From an uncultured Eubacteriales bacterium (GTDB lineage Bacteria; Bacillota; Clostridia; Christensenellales; CAG-138): 18,690 nt of DNA. Shown here one piece after another: positions 7,726 to 15,085 of this stretch; the stretch's first letter is position 1; each line of letters starts with the position of its first letter. The position numbers and the translations under genes are program-made. The stretch is taken from assembly GCA_900543475.1 (NCBI GenBank), contig UQRU01000036.1:1-18690 (forward strand). The letters run 5' to 3'. Below the pieces are notes generated by a model. That model saw only the letters and a list, made by a program, of their open reading frames with translations, did not search any database and was not told the origin of the DNA.

Positions 7726-7998
7726 TATGAAATCCCGCCACGAAGAGGGAGGGAACCCAAAAAGTTTGAAGTTGCGGCGCACCAGGTGTGGCGCCAAGAG
7801 AAAAGGCAGACCAGTTTTAATTTTTTTAATTTTAAATATTTTTAAAATAGAAGGAATAGTATGTCACAGGTGGATTTTAATTGCGGCCGCCGGGCTGCCC
7901 ATTGTCTAATCCTATAGGAATGATCACACCCATCATACAGGACCCAGTGGATCGCGGGGATCCAACAAATCATACAGAAATCATATAGGAGGTAAATC

Positions 7999-9468
7999 AT
8001 GGAAACGAAACAATTTGCCGGCTATTTGCCCGACGAGCGACCGCCTGCGCTAAAGCTATTCCTGTACGCTCTGCAGCAGGTCATCGTCATGTTCCCGGCG
8101 ACCATTGCTGTTGCGCTTATCACCGGCTTCCAGGTGTCGACGACCATCTTCGCCAGCGGTATTGCCACGGTCGCCTTCGTGTTCATCACCGGTGGAAAAA
8201 TTCCGATGTATTACGGTTCCAGCTTCGCGTATCTCACTGCGGTCATGAGCCTCGTCACCAGCGAAGCGATTATGGCCAAAATGAGTCCCGAGGCTGTGGC
8301 GCAGGTTGCAGCCTGGGCAGCGGGCGAGTCGCCGGTCATGCCGACGGAGGCGATCCAGTTCGCACAGTTCGGCATCATCATGTCCGGCTTCGTGTCCATC
8401 GCGGCGGGCCTCATCGTCAAGTATGCTGGCCGTAAGGCGGTGGAGACCCTCCTCCCGCCCACCATTACCGGTTCGATCGCCATGGTCATCGGTCTTACCC
8501 TGGCGGGCAACGCGCTCAGCGATGCCATGCCGCAGGCCGCAGCTGCTGGCGTCAATATTACCGGTTCGAACTGGGTGTGGGCCGTATCGCTCATTACACT
8601 GCTGGTCACGGTACTTATAGCGCGCTATGCCAAGGGCCTCATCAGCCAGCTTCCGCTGCTCTTCGGCGTGGCTGCCGGCCTAATTGCATCGGTCATTGCC
8701 TGTGCGGCAACGGGCGACTGGAGTTTCTTCCGCAGCATCAGCGACGATGCCCTCGCCAGCCCGTTCCGGCTGGGCAGCATCTTTGCGGTGCCGGCATTCT
8801 CACTGCCCAAGATATCCTGGGAGGCGGTGCTGGCCATCATGCCAATCGCCATCGCCACAATCCCCGAGTCCACGGCGCATATCTATCAGCTTGACATCTA
8901 TGTCAACGATATTGCCAAGAAGAAGGGCAAGGGTGACCAGGGGATTGCCAACCTGCTGCCGCGCAACCTCATCGGCGACGGCCTGTGCGACATGATCTCC
9001 GGCGTCATCGGCGGCCCGGCTGGCACGAACTACGGTGAGAACATCAGCACGATGGCTATCACCCGCGTATTCTCGGTGCCCGTCATGTTTGTCGCTGGTA
9101 TCATTGCCATGATCGTGGCCTGCTTCACGCCGCTGGTCAAGGCTATCTACGGCATCCCGCTGGCTGTCATCGGCGGCCTTGAGATCTACCTGTTTGGCGC
9201 CATTGCTGCCCAGGGCATCGCCATTATGATCGATGCAAAGGTCGATATGTTCAGCGGAAAGAACATTGCTGTCATCGCCGTAATCATGATTTTCGCCCTG
9301 GGCGGTCAGTTCGCCTGCGGCGGCAATATTCCCATGTTCGGCATCGACGTACCGTGCATCGCGGGCGCTGCCATCATTGGCATGATCATCAATGCATTGT
9401 TGGGCATTGGTGAGAAGAAGGCCGCCAATCATTCGGCAGAAACAGAACAGAAGGCGACCAACGCATAA
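7999..9468 (+). CDS. uraA: NCS2-family nucleobase permease (uracil/xanthine type)
   Basis: A 489-residue polytopic membrane protein of the nucleobase:cation symporter-2 family, which imports uracil, xanthine or related bases with protons. The two glutamates that bind the base in UraA align with Glu290 (IPESTAHIYQLD) and Glu347 (GGPAGTNYGENIST). The ATG at 7999 is preceded by AGGAGG with 6 bases spacing. It is the only intact cargo-like gene between oppositely oriented repeat copies B and C, and it is on the strand opposite to the flanking housekeeping operons, which suggests acquisition. The symbol is by family resemblance. Uracil versus xanthine specificity is not decided. Confidence 0.88.
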   Translation: METKQFAGYLPDERPPALKLFLYALQQVIVMFPATIAVALITGFQVSTTIFASGIATVAFVFITGGKIPMYYGSSFAYLTAVMSLVTSEAIMAKMSPEAVAQVAAWAAGESPVMPTEAIQFAQFGIIMSGFVSIAAGLIVKYAGRKAVETLLPPTITGSIAMVIGLTLAGNALSDAMPQAAAAGVNITGSNWVWAVSLITLLVTVLIARYAKGLISQLPLLFGVAAGLIASVIACAATGDWSFFRSISDDALASPFRLGSIFAVPAFSLPKISWEAVLAIMPIAIATIPESTAHIYQLDIYVNDIAKKKGKGDQGIANLLPRNLIGDGLCDMISGVIGGPAGTNYGENISTMAITRVFSVPVMFVAGIIAMIVACFTPLVKAIYGIPLAVIGGLEIYLFGAIAAQGIAIMIDAKVDMFSGKNIAVIAVIMIFALGGQFACGGNIPMFGIDVPCIAGAAIIGMIINALLGIGEKKAANHSAETEQKATNA

Positions 9469-9518
9469 ACGCATCCGGCAGCCCTTCTGCATTCGCTTTT
9501 GTGTAGCATGAAACGATC

Positions 9519-9549
9519 CGGCCGCAGGCCCCCCAGGGGCCTGCGGCCG
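9519..9549 (+). terminator. 14-bp perfect GC palindrome after the permease gene
   Basis: Arms of 14 bases (CGGCCGCAGGCCCC / GGGGCCTGCGGCCG) enclose a 3-base loop, 50 bases past the permease stop. It could terminate or protect the permease transcript, though no T-tract follows on either strand. It directly abuts repeat copy C. Confidence 0.45.
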
Positions 9550-9551
9550 CC

Positions 9552-9769
9552 AGCCTGTCGAAAAACCCCCGGAGGCTTTGATCGGATTTGGCGACACAAG
9601 GTGAATTGTCCCGAAGGGACAAGAGAAGGCCCCCTGGGGGGTGCGCGTCAAATCCGCAAAAAGCCTTGCGTAGCAAGGGTTTCCTTGCATAGCTCCCTGG
9701 CCGCGCCGTAGGCGCAAGGGAGCTATGAACACCTCGAAAAAGTGGCGCAAGCCACTTTTTCGACAGCCT
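9552..9769 (-). repeat. Hairpin-rich dispersed repeat, copy C (inverted, 218 bp)
   Basis: Read on the minus strand this is the same element as copy B: left end AGGCTGTCGAAAAA, the five hairpins, then AGCCT and the tail ending TTTTTCGACAGGCT. It is exactly 24 bases shorter than copy B. Copy A shows how: its tail has two CCGGGGG blocks, and loss of one block with the sequence between gives this form. The terminal 11 bases CTGTCGAAAAA / TTTTTCGACAG are a perfect inverted repeat. No target duplication is obvious. Confidence 0.85.
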
Positions 9770-9928
9770 GTTTCGTACAGGTCACATTGGTTCAGCTATA
9801 CGCGTGTCAAAGCAGTCTTTCTGCCAGCGGTCAGATATGTAAAGCCGGTCGTTTTCCTTCATCGTATTGATCTTATTTCCTTAGGCTCTGTTCATAGCGA
9901 ACGCTTTTACAAAAGAGCAACCAGCAAT
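9770..9928. other. Short region between repeat C and the recombinase leader
   Basis: No convincing gene. A 26-codon minus-strand frame (9782-9862, MKENDRLYISDRWQKD) has AAGGAA upstream and could be a fragment of a mobile-element protein, but I cannot identify it. Confidence 0.25.
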
Positions 9929-9973
9929 AGAAACCTTGCCGTTATTCAATCCGGACAGGCAAGGTTTCTTTTT
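9929..9973 (+). terminator. Intrinsic terminator or attenuator upstream of the recombinase
   Basis: A 12-bp perfect stem (AGAAACCTTGCC / GGCAAGGTTTCT) with a 17-base loop is followed at once by a run of Ts. It lies 36 bases before the small reading frame ahead of the recombinase. It could end transcription entering from the left or attenuate recombinase expression. Confidence 0.75.
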
Positions 9974-10008
9974 ATGCGCATAAACATAACCATAGGAGGT
10001 GAGCACCC

Positions 10009-10104
10009 TTGACGACACCGAACTATTATGTTGTAACACTTGCGTCCATGTCCGATACTTCACTTCTCCGATTGCTGGAAGAGCTTTTGTGCGAATTTGC
10101 GTGA
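10009..10104 (+). CDS. Small reading frame ahead of the recombinase
   Basis: A 31-residue frame starting at TTG (MTTPNYYVVTLASMSDTSLL), preceded by AGGAGG with 9 bases spacing, a better ribosome binding site than many here. It ends in TGA at 10104. Downstream, in the recombinase frame, a further stretch from 10115 to 10201 is open (HLWQELADLINRGIPAQVDR) and reads like the end of a small protein. The two may be halves of one gene broken by a frameshift. Function unknown. The position suggests a recombinase-associated small protein. Confidence 0.4.
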   Translation: MTTPNYYVVTLASMSDTSLLRLLEELLCEFA

Positions 10105-10201
10105 GCAAGAATAATCAGCGCCGCACCTTTGGCAGGAGCTTGCCGATCTGATAAATAGAGGCATACCCGCACAGGTTGACCGGCCCGAAGAAAGGAGGAG
10201 C

Positions 10202-11827
10202 ATGAAGGCAGGATCAATCTACACGGCAGCGCTCTATATGCGCCTATCCAAAGACGATGACGGCGCCGCGGAAAGCGCAAGCATTATCACGCAGCGCAAA
10301 ATGCTTCGGAGCTATGCGGCGGAACACGGCTATGTTGTATTTGACGAATATGTAGACGACGGCTGGAGCGGCACAAACTTTGACCGCCCGGATTTCAAGC
10401 GGATGATCGGGGACATCGAAGCAAAGAAGGTCAATATGGTCATCACCAAAGACCTTTCCCGCTTGGGACGCGACTACATTACGGCAGGGCAATATACGGA
10501 GATCTATTTCCCCTCCAAGGGCGTACGCTACATCGCCATCCATGACGGCTACGATTCCGACAGCCCTTATTCGGACATTGCCCCCTTCAAAAACGTCATC
10601 AATGAGATGTATGCGCGGGATACATCCAAGAAGATCCGCTCGGCTTTTGCCACCAAGATGCGGGATGGCGCTTACATTGCAGCCTTTGCGCCTTACGGCT
10701 ACCAGAAAGATCCGGTGGATAAAAATCATCTTGTAGTGGATAGGCAATCCGGCCAAGTGGTCAAGCGCATCTTTCGAATGGCAGCAGAAGGGGCGCCGCC
10801 CGCGGAAATTGCAAGAAGCCTTAACGAGCGCGGCATTCCTCCTCCGGCGGTATACCGCTGCATGACCCACGATGGATTGGATGTAAACGCCTACTCCAAG
10901 CGGCAGGAATGGACCAGCGCCACCATTGCGAAAATGCTGCGGAACGTGGTTTACTTGGGACACATCGCGCAAGGTAAAACCACCAAGGTTTCCTTCAAAA
11001 GCCAGTTGACGGTTCGCAACCCAAGGGAGCAATGGATCGTGGTGGAAAACACCCACGAAGCTTTGGTGGATCAAGAGACGTTTGATTTGGTCCGGCGGCG
11101 CGCTATGGTGCGTACCTGTGAAAAGAAGGGGGCGTTTTACAATCTCTTTTCCGGCATTGCCAAATGTGCCGACTGCGGACGCAACATGTCCGCCACAGGC
11201 ACGCGAAAAAAAGGCTCGCCCGCCAATTTGACCTGCGGCGGCTATAAACTCTATGGTGCAGAGGAATGCAGCAATCACTTCATCGACTATAACGTCCTGT
11301 ATGAGATCGTGCAGGCTTCTTTGCGGGAGCAGCTAGCCATCAGCCGGGAAGAACGCGCTGCTGTTTTAGAAAATGCACAGAAAAAACAGCCTGCATCCGC
11401 CGGGCGGCAGGAACGATCTAAAGAGATCAGCAGTATCAAAAAGCGCCTCCGGGAGTTGGAAGGCATCATTGCAAAGCTATACGAGGACAACGGGGCAGGC
11501 AGGCTCAGCGACAGCCGTATGAACAAGCTGCTTTCTAAATATGAGCAGGAGGCGGAAACGCTGGAACAACGCATGGCGGCGCTGCAAAATGAGAATGCAG
11601 CCCCGGAACCGTCTTTCCAGGAGGCCCGGGAAAAGCTCGACAAGCTGCTGCGCCAAATCACAGACGTGACGGAACTGACGCCCAAGCTGCTCTTTAAGCT
11701 CGTCGATCACATTGAGATCGGGCAGGGGCATTACGAAAAGGGCGAGCACGGCAAGGTCAAGCACCAGACCGTAAAGATCTTCTACCGCTTTCAAACGCAG
11801 GCAGCGGTTAAGGAATATAGGCTGTAA
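10202..11827 (+). CDS. Large serine recombinase (transposon/integrase type)
   Basis: The 541-residue enzyme catalyses site-specific integration and excision through a phosphoserine intermediate. The N-terminal resolvase domain (about residues 7-155) has the nucleophile in YMRLSKDD (Ser16) and the arginine motif TKDLSRLGRD. A recombinase domain (about 170-290) and a zinc ribbon follow (Cys322, Cys325, Cys345, Cys356). After these come a charged coiled coil (about 395-475) and a C-terminal DUF4368-like segment (VDHIEIGQGHYEKGEHGKVK). This architecture is that of TnpX/TndX-like recombinases of Firmicutes mobile elements. The ATG at 10202 has AAAGGAGGAGC just upstream. Its stop lies only about 50 bases before the broken feoB, as expected for an element end. 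Confidence 0.94.
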   Translation: MKAGSIYTAALYMRLSKDDDGAAESASIITQRKMLRSYAAEHGYVVFDEYVDDGWSGTNFDRPDFKRMIGDIEAKKVNMVITKDLSRLGRDYITAGQYTEIYFPSKGVRYIAIHDGYDSDSPYSDIAPFKNVINEMYARDTSKKIRSAFATKMRDGAYIAAFAPYGYQKDPVDKNHLVVDRQSGQVVKRIFRMAAEGAPPAEIARSLNERGIPPPAVYRCMTHDGLDVNAYSKRQEWTSATIAKMLRNVVYLGHIAQGKTTKVSFKSQLTVRNPREQWIVVENTHEALVDQETFDLVRRRAMVRTCEKKGAFYNLFSGIAKCADCGRNMSATGTRKKGSPANLTCGGYKLYGAEECSNHFIDYNVLYEIVQASLREQLAISREERAAVLENAQKKQPASAGRQERSKEISSIKKRLRELEGIIAKLYEDNGAGRLSDSRMNKLLSKYEQEAETLEQRMAALQNENAAPEPSFQEAREKLDKLLRQITDVTELTPKLLFKLVDHIEIGQGHYEKGEHGKVKHQTVKIFYRFQTQAAVKEYRL

Positions 11828-11879
11828 CGGAACGCGGGAAAACTGACTACCTCCATGGCAGACAACAGAATGCACGCAA

Positions 11880-12755
11880 ATGGCATTCGGAAATGAACCA
11901 CCCATGTGCATGGGCCTGGGCTGTAACGCCGCCGGGGTCACCGGCTGCCGCATCATCGACAGCCCCCGGGAACGGCTCATCGCCATCCTTACCAACAGCT
12001 TCGTGCCCTGTAACGGCCGCTTTCCCACCATGATCAGCCTGATCGCCATGTTCTTCGTGGGCGCCGGCGGCGGCTGGGGCCGTTCCCTATTGGGCGCCCT
12101 GCTGCTCACCGGGGTGGTGGTGTTGGGCATCGGCTGCACCCTGCTGGTCTCCTGGCTCCTGTCCAAAACCCTGCTGCGGGGCGTACCCTCCTCCTTTACC
12201 CTGGAAATGCCTCCCTTCCGGCCACCCCAGGTGGGGCAGGTGCTGCTGCGCTCCATCCTGGACCGCACCCTCTTCGTCCTGGGCAGGGCGGCGGCAGTGG
12301 CTGCCCCGGCGGGCCTGGTGATCTGGTGCCTGGCTAACATCACCCTGGGAGACGCCACCCTGCTGGCCCATCTATCCGGCCTCCTGGACCCGGTGGGCAG
12401 GTTCATGGGCTTGGACGGGGTGATCCTATTGGCCTTTATCCTAGGCCTGCCCGCCAACGAGATCGTCATGCCCATCATCATCATGGCCTACTTGCAGGCA
12501 GGCTCCATCGTGGAAATGGAAAGCCTGGGCGCTTTGCGCCAGCTATTTGTCGCCAATGGTTGGACCGTCACCACCGCCCTGTGCACCCTGCTGTTTTCCC
12601 TGCTCCATTGGCCCTGTTCCACCACCCTTTTGACCATCCGCAAGGAGGCGGGGGGCTGGAAATGGGCCGCCTTGGCCGCCCTTCTCCCCACGGCCCTGGG
12701 TGCTTGCCTGTGCGCCGCCATCGCCGCCCTGAGCCGCGCCCTGGGATGGGGATAG
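11880..12755 (+). pseudogene. feoB: Ferrous iron transporter B, 5'-truncated
   Basis: The frame encodes the C-terminal part of FeoB. The first gate motif region is visible (MCMGLGCNAAGVTGCRIID, then SPRERLIAILTNSFVPCNG), as is the second gate region (ILGLPANEIVMPIIIMAYL) and the final membrane helices (LFSLLHWPCSTTLLTIRKEAG). The GTP-binding G domain and first membrane helices, roughly half of a normal 650-800 residue FeoB, are missing. The family match begins within about 60 bases of the recombinase stop, and the frame is open only back to a TGA at 11844. No feoA or feoB 5' half is present anywhere in the window. It is most likely non-functional. Confidence 0.88.
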
Positions 12756-12762
12756 GGGCGGA

Positions 12763-12795
12763 TAAAAAACAGTGGGGATGGCGCCATCCCCACTG
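12763..12795 (-). terminator. Intrinsic terminator of the hflK-hflC operon
   Basis: A perfect 13-bp inverted repeat (CAGTGGGGATGGC / GCCATCCCCACTG, 12770-12795) is followed on the minus strand by six Ts. It lies 46 bases past the hflC stop, between the converging hflC and feoB remnant. Confidence 0.85.
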
Positions 12796-12841
12796 CGGTG
12801 TTAGCATTGTCCCCAGGCAAGCCATGCCCAAGGGAAAGGGA

Positions 12842-13723
12842 TCAAGGCTGCAACAGGGCCTGGGCCAAGGCAGAGTCCTTCCCCAGGATGATGGTCTTTT
12901 CCTGGCCGGTGAGGGAGGCCTTTAGGGCGTCCAGGGCCAGTGTAAATTCGTAAAAATCCTTCTTTTCCGGGGAGTCATAGGCCTCCGCCAGCAGGCGCAT
13001 ATATTCCTGCTCGCCCTCCGCCTCCAGCTTGGCGGCTTCCGCCTGGGCGTTGGATACCATGATATTCACCTGCTTGTCCACGTCGTTGCGGATGATGGAC
13101 GCCTCGTATTCCCCGTCTGCGGTGTACATTTCCGCGATCTGGTTCCGCTCGGAGATCATCCGGGCATACACCGCCTGCTCGTTGGCCTCCGGCAAGTCGA
13201 ACCGCTTGATCTTCACGTCCACCAGCTCGATGCCATAGTTCTTAGCCAGGGCGGATACGTTGGCGGCAATGCCTGCATAGATGTCGTTCCGGGCGGCCCC
13301 ATCCTCATAGTTGATGATATCCTGTTGGGCCAGGGTGCCCATGACGGTCTTTAAGGCGTTGTAGGTCAGGGCGTCCAGCCGCTGCTCCGCCGCAGCGGTG
13401 CCCCCCAGGGTCTGATAGAACAACAGGGGATCCTGGATCCGCCAAAGCACATAGCTATCCACCGTCATGTTCTGCTTATCGCTGGTGAGCACCTCGGAGG
13501 GCGGAATATCATAAAACATAATGGCCTTTGGGAAGAACTTCACGCTTTCCAAAAAGGGTACCTTTAAATGCAAACCCGCCTCCTGGGTGGTGGCTACGAT
13601 CTTTTCAAAACGCACCACGCAGGCATATTCGTTTTCATTGACAACATATACTCCCCCAAATATGCCTATCAGTATAACGACTACCAATAGGGGGAGAAGG
13701 ATCTTTCCCAGCTTGCCTTTCAT
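12842..13723 (-). CDS. hflC: HflC-like band 7 (SPFH) membrane protein
   Basis: HflC with HflK forms a membrane-anchored stomatin/prohibitin complex that in Escherichia coli encloses and modulates the FtsH protease. The 293-residue product has an N-terminal membrane anchor (about residues 7-30) and the SPFH domain (VNENEYACVVRFEKIVATTQ; GLHLKVPFLESVKFFPKA). An alanine/glutamate-rich helix follows (QAEAAKLEAEGEQEYMRLLA), and the FYEFTLALDALKASL segment is typical of HflC. Its ATG overlaps the hflK stop as ATGA, indicating coupling. No ftsH is nearby. Confidence 0.9.
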   Translation of the reverse strand: MKGKLGKILLPLLVVVILIGIFGGVYVVNENEYACVVRFEKIVATTQEAGLHLKVPFLESVKFFPKAIMFYDIPPSEVLTSDKQNMTVDSYVLWRIQDPLLFYQTLGGTAAAEQRLDALTYNALKTVMGTLAQQDIINYEDGAARNDIYAGIAANVSALAKNYGIELVDVKIKRFDLPEANEQAVYARMISERNQIAEMYTADGEYEASIIRNDVDKQVNIMVSNAQAEAAKLEAEGEQEYMRLLAEAYDSPEKKDFYEFTLALDALKASLTGQEKTIILGKDSALAQALLQP

Positions 13724-14712
13724 TGGTCGCTGCCCTCCTGCACAAAGGATTCCAGCGGCAGCAATGTCTCCACGCCGCCCTCGGACATGTCGATATACAC
13801 CTTCACATCCGGCAGCACCTCCCGGATGGTCTCATAATACATACGGGATCGGGTGATCTCCGGATCGTTGCTGTATTCCTCATACATGGCGTTGAACATG
13901 GCCACCTGCTCGTTGGCCTCGTTGATGCGCTTTTGCTTGAGGTATTCCGCGTTCTGGATTAGCTTGTCCGCCTGGGCCTCCGCTGCGGGCAGCTGGGCGT
14001 TCTGATAGGCCTTGGCCTCGTTGATCACCGTCTCCGCCCCCTGCTTGGCTGTCTCCACTGCCTTGAAGGCGGCGGTCACTTCCTCAGTAGGCGGCTCGCT
14101 GTCCTGGATCTTTACATCCGTCAGCATCAGGCCGATGTCATATTCCTCCAGCACCTGGACGATCAGCTCCTTGACCTGCATCTGGATGGCTTCCTTGCCG
14201 TCGGTGAGCACCGCGTCCACCGGGGTGGACCCTACCACGTTGCGCACCTGGCTCTGTACCAAATTCCGCAGGATCAGCTCCGGCTCATAGGAACCATAGA
14301 GGTATTGCACTGGGTCGGATACCTTATATTCCACAAAAAATTCCACGTTGACGATGTTGTAATCCCCGGTGATCATCTTGCTTTCGTCTTCATGGAGGGT
14401 ATACCCTGCTTCCGTGTCGGGAGCATCCCGGTAACCCAACTGAATATTCTGATATACGTTGACCTCCACCTTGTGGGCGACCTGCATGCCTAAGGGTAGC
14501 TTAAAGTGGATGCCCGCCTCCGTTACGTCTGTGACCCGGCCAAACGTGGTGACCACTGCCTGTTGTTTATCATCCACCGTGTACCAACAGGTGCTGCCAA
14601 TGCCCAATACCACAAGACCTACCAGAACCCAGATGAACAGCCTTTTGAGCTTCTTCCAGTTCACAGGCTTGCGGGCCTCCTTTGGCGGGCGTTGCCAGTT
14701 TTGCTCTTCCAT
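13720..14712 (-). CDS. hflK: HflK-like band 7 (SPFH) membrane protein
   Basis: The partner of HflC. The 330-residue product has a short Gln/Pro/Lys-rich N-terminus, one membrane segment (about residues 24-46), the SPFH domain (DDKQQAVVTTFGRVTDVTEA; GIHFKLPLGMQ) and a long helical segment with QAEAQ-type alanine/glutamine repeats. The ATG at 14712 is chosen because AAAGGA lies 5 bases upstream and the promoter -10 lies at 14752-14757. The frame stays open to 14796, but that would run through the promoter. First gene of a two-gene operon. Confidence 0.9.
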   Translation of the reverse strand: MEEQNWQRPPKEARKPVNWKKLKRLFIWVLVGLVVLGIGSTCWYTVDDKQQAVVTTFGRVTDVTEAGIHFKLPLGMQVAHKVEVNVYQNIQLGYRDAPDTEAGYTLHEDESKMITGDYNIVNVEFFVEYKVSDPVQYLYGSYEPELILRNLVQSQVRNVVGSTPVDAVLTDGKEAIQMQVKELIVQVLEEYDIGLMLTDVKIQDSEPPTEEVTAAFKAVETAKQGAETVINEAKAYQNAQLPAAEAQADKLIQNAEYLKQKRINEANEQVAMFNAMYEEYSNDPEITRSRMYYETIREVLPDVKVYIDMSEGGVETLLPLESFVQEGSDQ

Positions 14713-14751
14713 GTTGTTCCTTTCCGCGGCTCTGCCGCCTTGTTTTTGGGT

Positions 14752-14760
14752 ATTATACCA
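14752..14760 (-). promoter_or_regulatory. Extended -10 promoter of hflK-hflC
   Basis: On the minus strand this reads TGGTATAAT, a perfect TATAAT with the TG extension, about 40 bases before the hflK start. The -35 region is weak, as for the rnf promoter. Confidence 0.6.
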
Positions 14761-14847
14761 TACTTTCTTTAGGGGCGCTACACGCCCTTTGCCCACAGTG
14801 ACCTAGGGTGAGCGGGCTTGCATCGCTGGAAGCCTGCGGAGGTGAAA

Positions 14848-15005
14848 CCCCGGCCAGCGGGGGGGGGGGGGGGGGGCGCGAAGCGCCCTGAAAGGGAGAG
14901 GCCGGCCGGGTGGCCCACCGCGCCAACCCATACATATGGCGGCGGGGGCGCCCCGGGGGGCGCCCCCCCCCCCAAACGCCCCCCCCCCCCCCCCGCTGGC
15001 CGGGG
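14848..15005. repeat. Extreme G/C homopolymer inverted repeat
   Basis: The left arm is CCCCGGCCAGC followed by 18 Gs (14859-14876). The right arm is 16 Cs (14979-14994) followed by GCTGGCCGGGG. Together they form a 27-bp pairable stem around a ~100-base centre, which contains CGC-GAA-GCG, further G/C palindromes and an 11-C run. It lies between the end of znuB and the hflK promoter, so it could end the znu transcript. It is also a likely assembly or polymerase trouble spot. Confidence 0.7.
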
Positions 15006-15085
15006 TTGACCAGGGCCGCAGCCGGGCGACCTAGGGGACTTAGGATAGGGGGGCGCGTCAATGGAGGGATGGCCGTGGAGGCCGG

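Larger units (their letters stand above)
7144..7998. other. Degraded intergenic region between repeat copy B and the permease gene
   Basis: The region is richer in A and T than its surroundings and holds a strong-looking plus-strand promoter (7358-7386), transposase debris on the minus strand (7405-7725), and an AT-rich block (about 7815-7853). Close to the permease start, AATCATACAG-type motifs recur around 7966-7998. No intact gene is supported. I recognise no purine, PRPP or PyrR-type leader. Confidence 0.5.

Noticed and set aside
7930..7998. Short repeated AATCATACAG-like motifs, considered as a CRISPR array or operator array
   Set aside because: Only two or three degenerate copies with no regular spacers. 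More likely chance in an AT-rich leader.
9389..9676. Peptide frame RKAFCGFDAHPPGGLLLSL, also readable in copy B
   Set aside because: The shared peptide is just translation of the repeated hairpin element. Stems dictate the sequence, and no start signal supports it.
8800..9750. A 316-codon minus-strand frame across the permease and repeat C
   Set aside because: It runs antisense through the NCS2 permease and into the repeat, with an Asp/His-rich composition typical of antisense frames.
10244..11278. A 344-codon open frame on the minus strand opposite the recombinase
   Set aside because: It lies wholly within the recombinase gene on the other strand and shows no recognisable domain or ribosome binding site.
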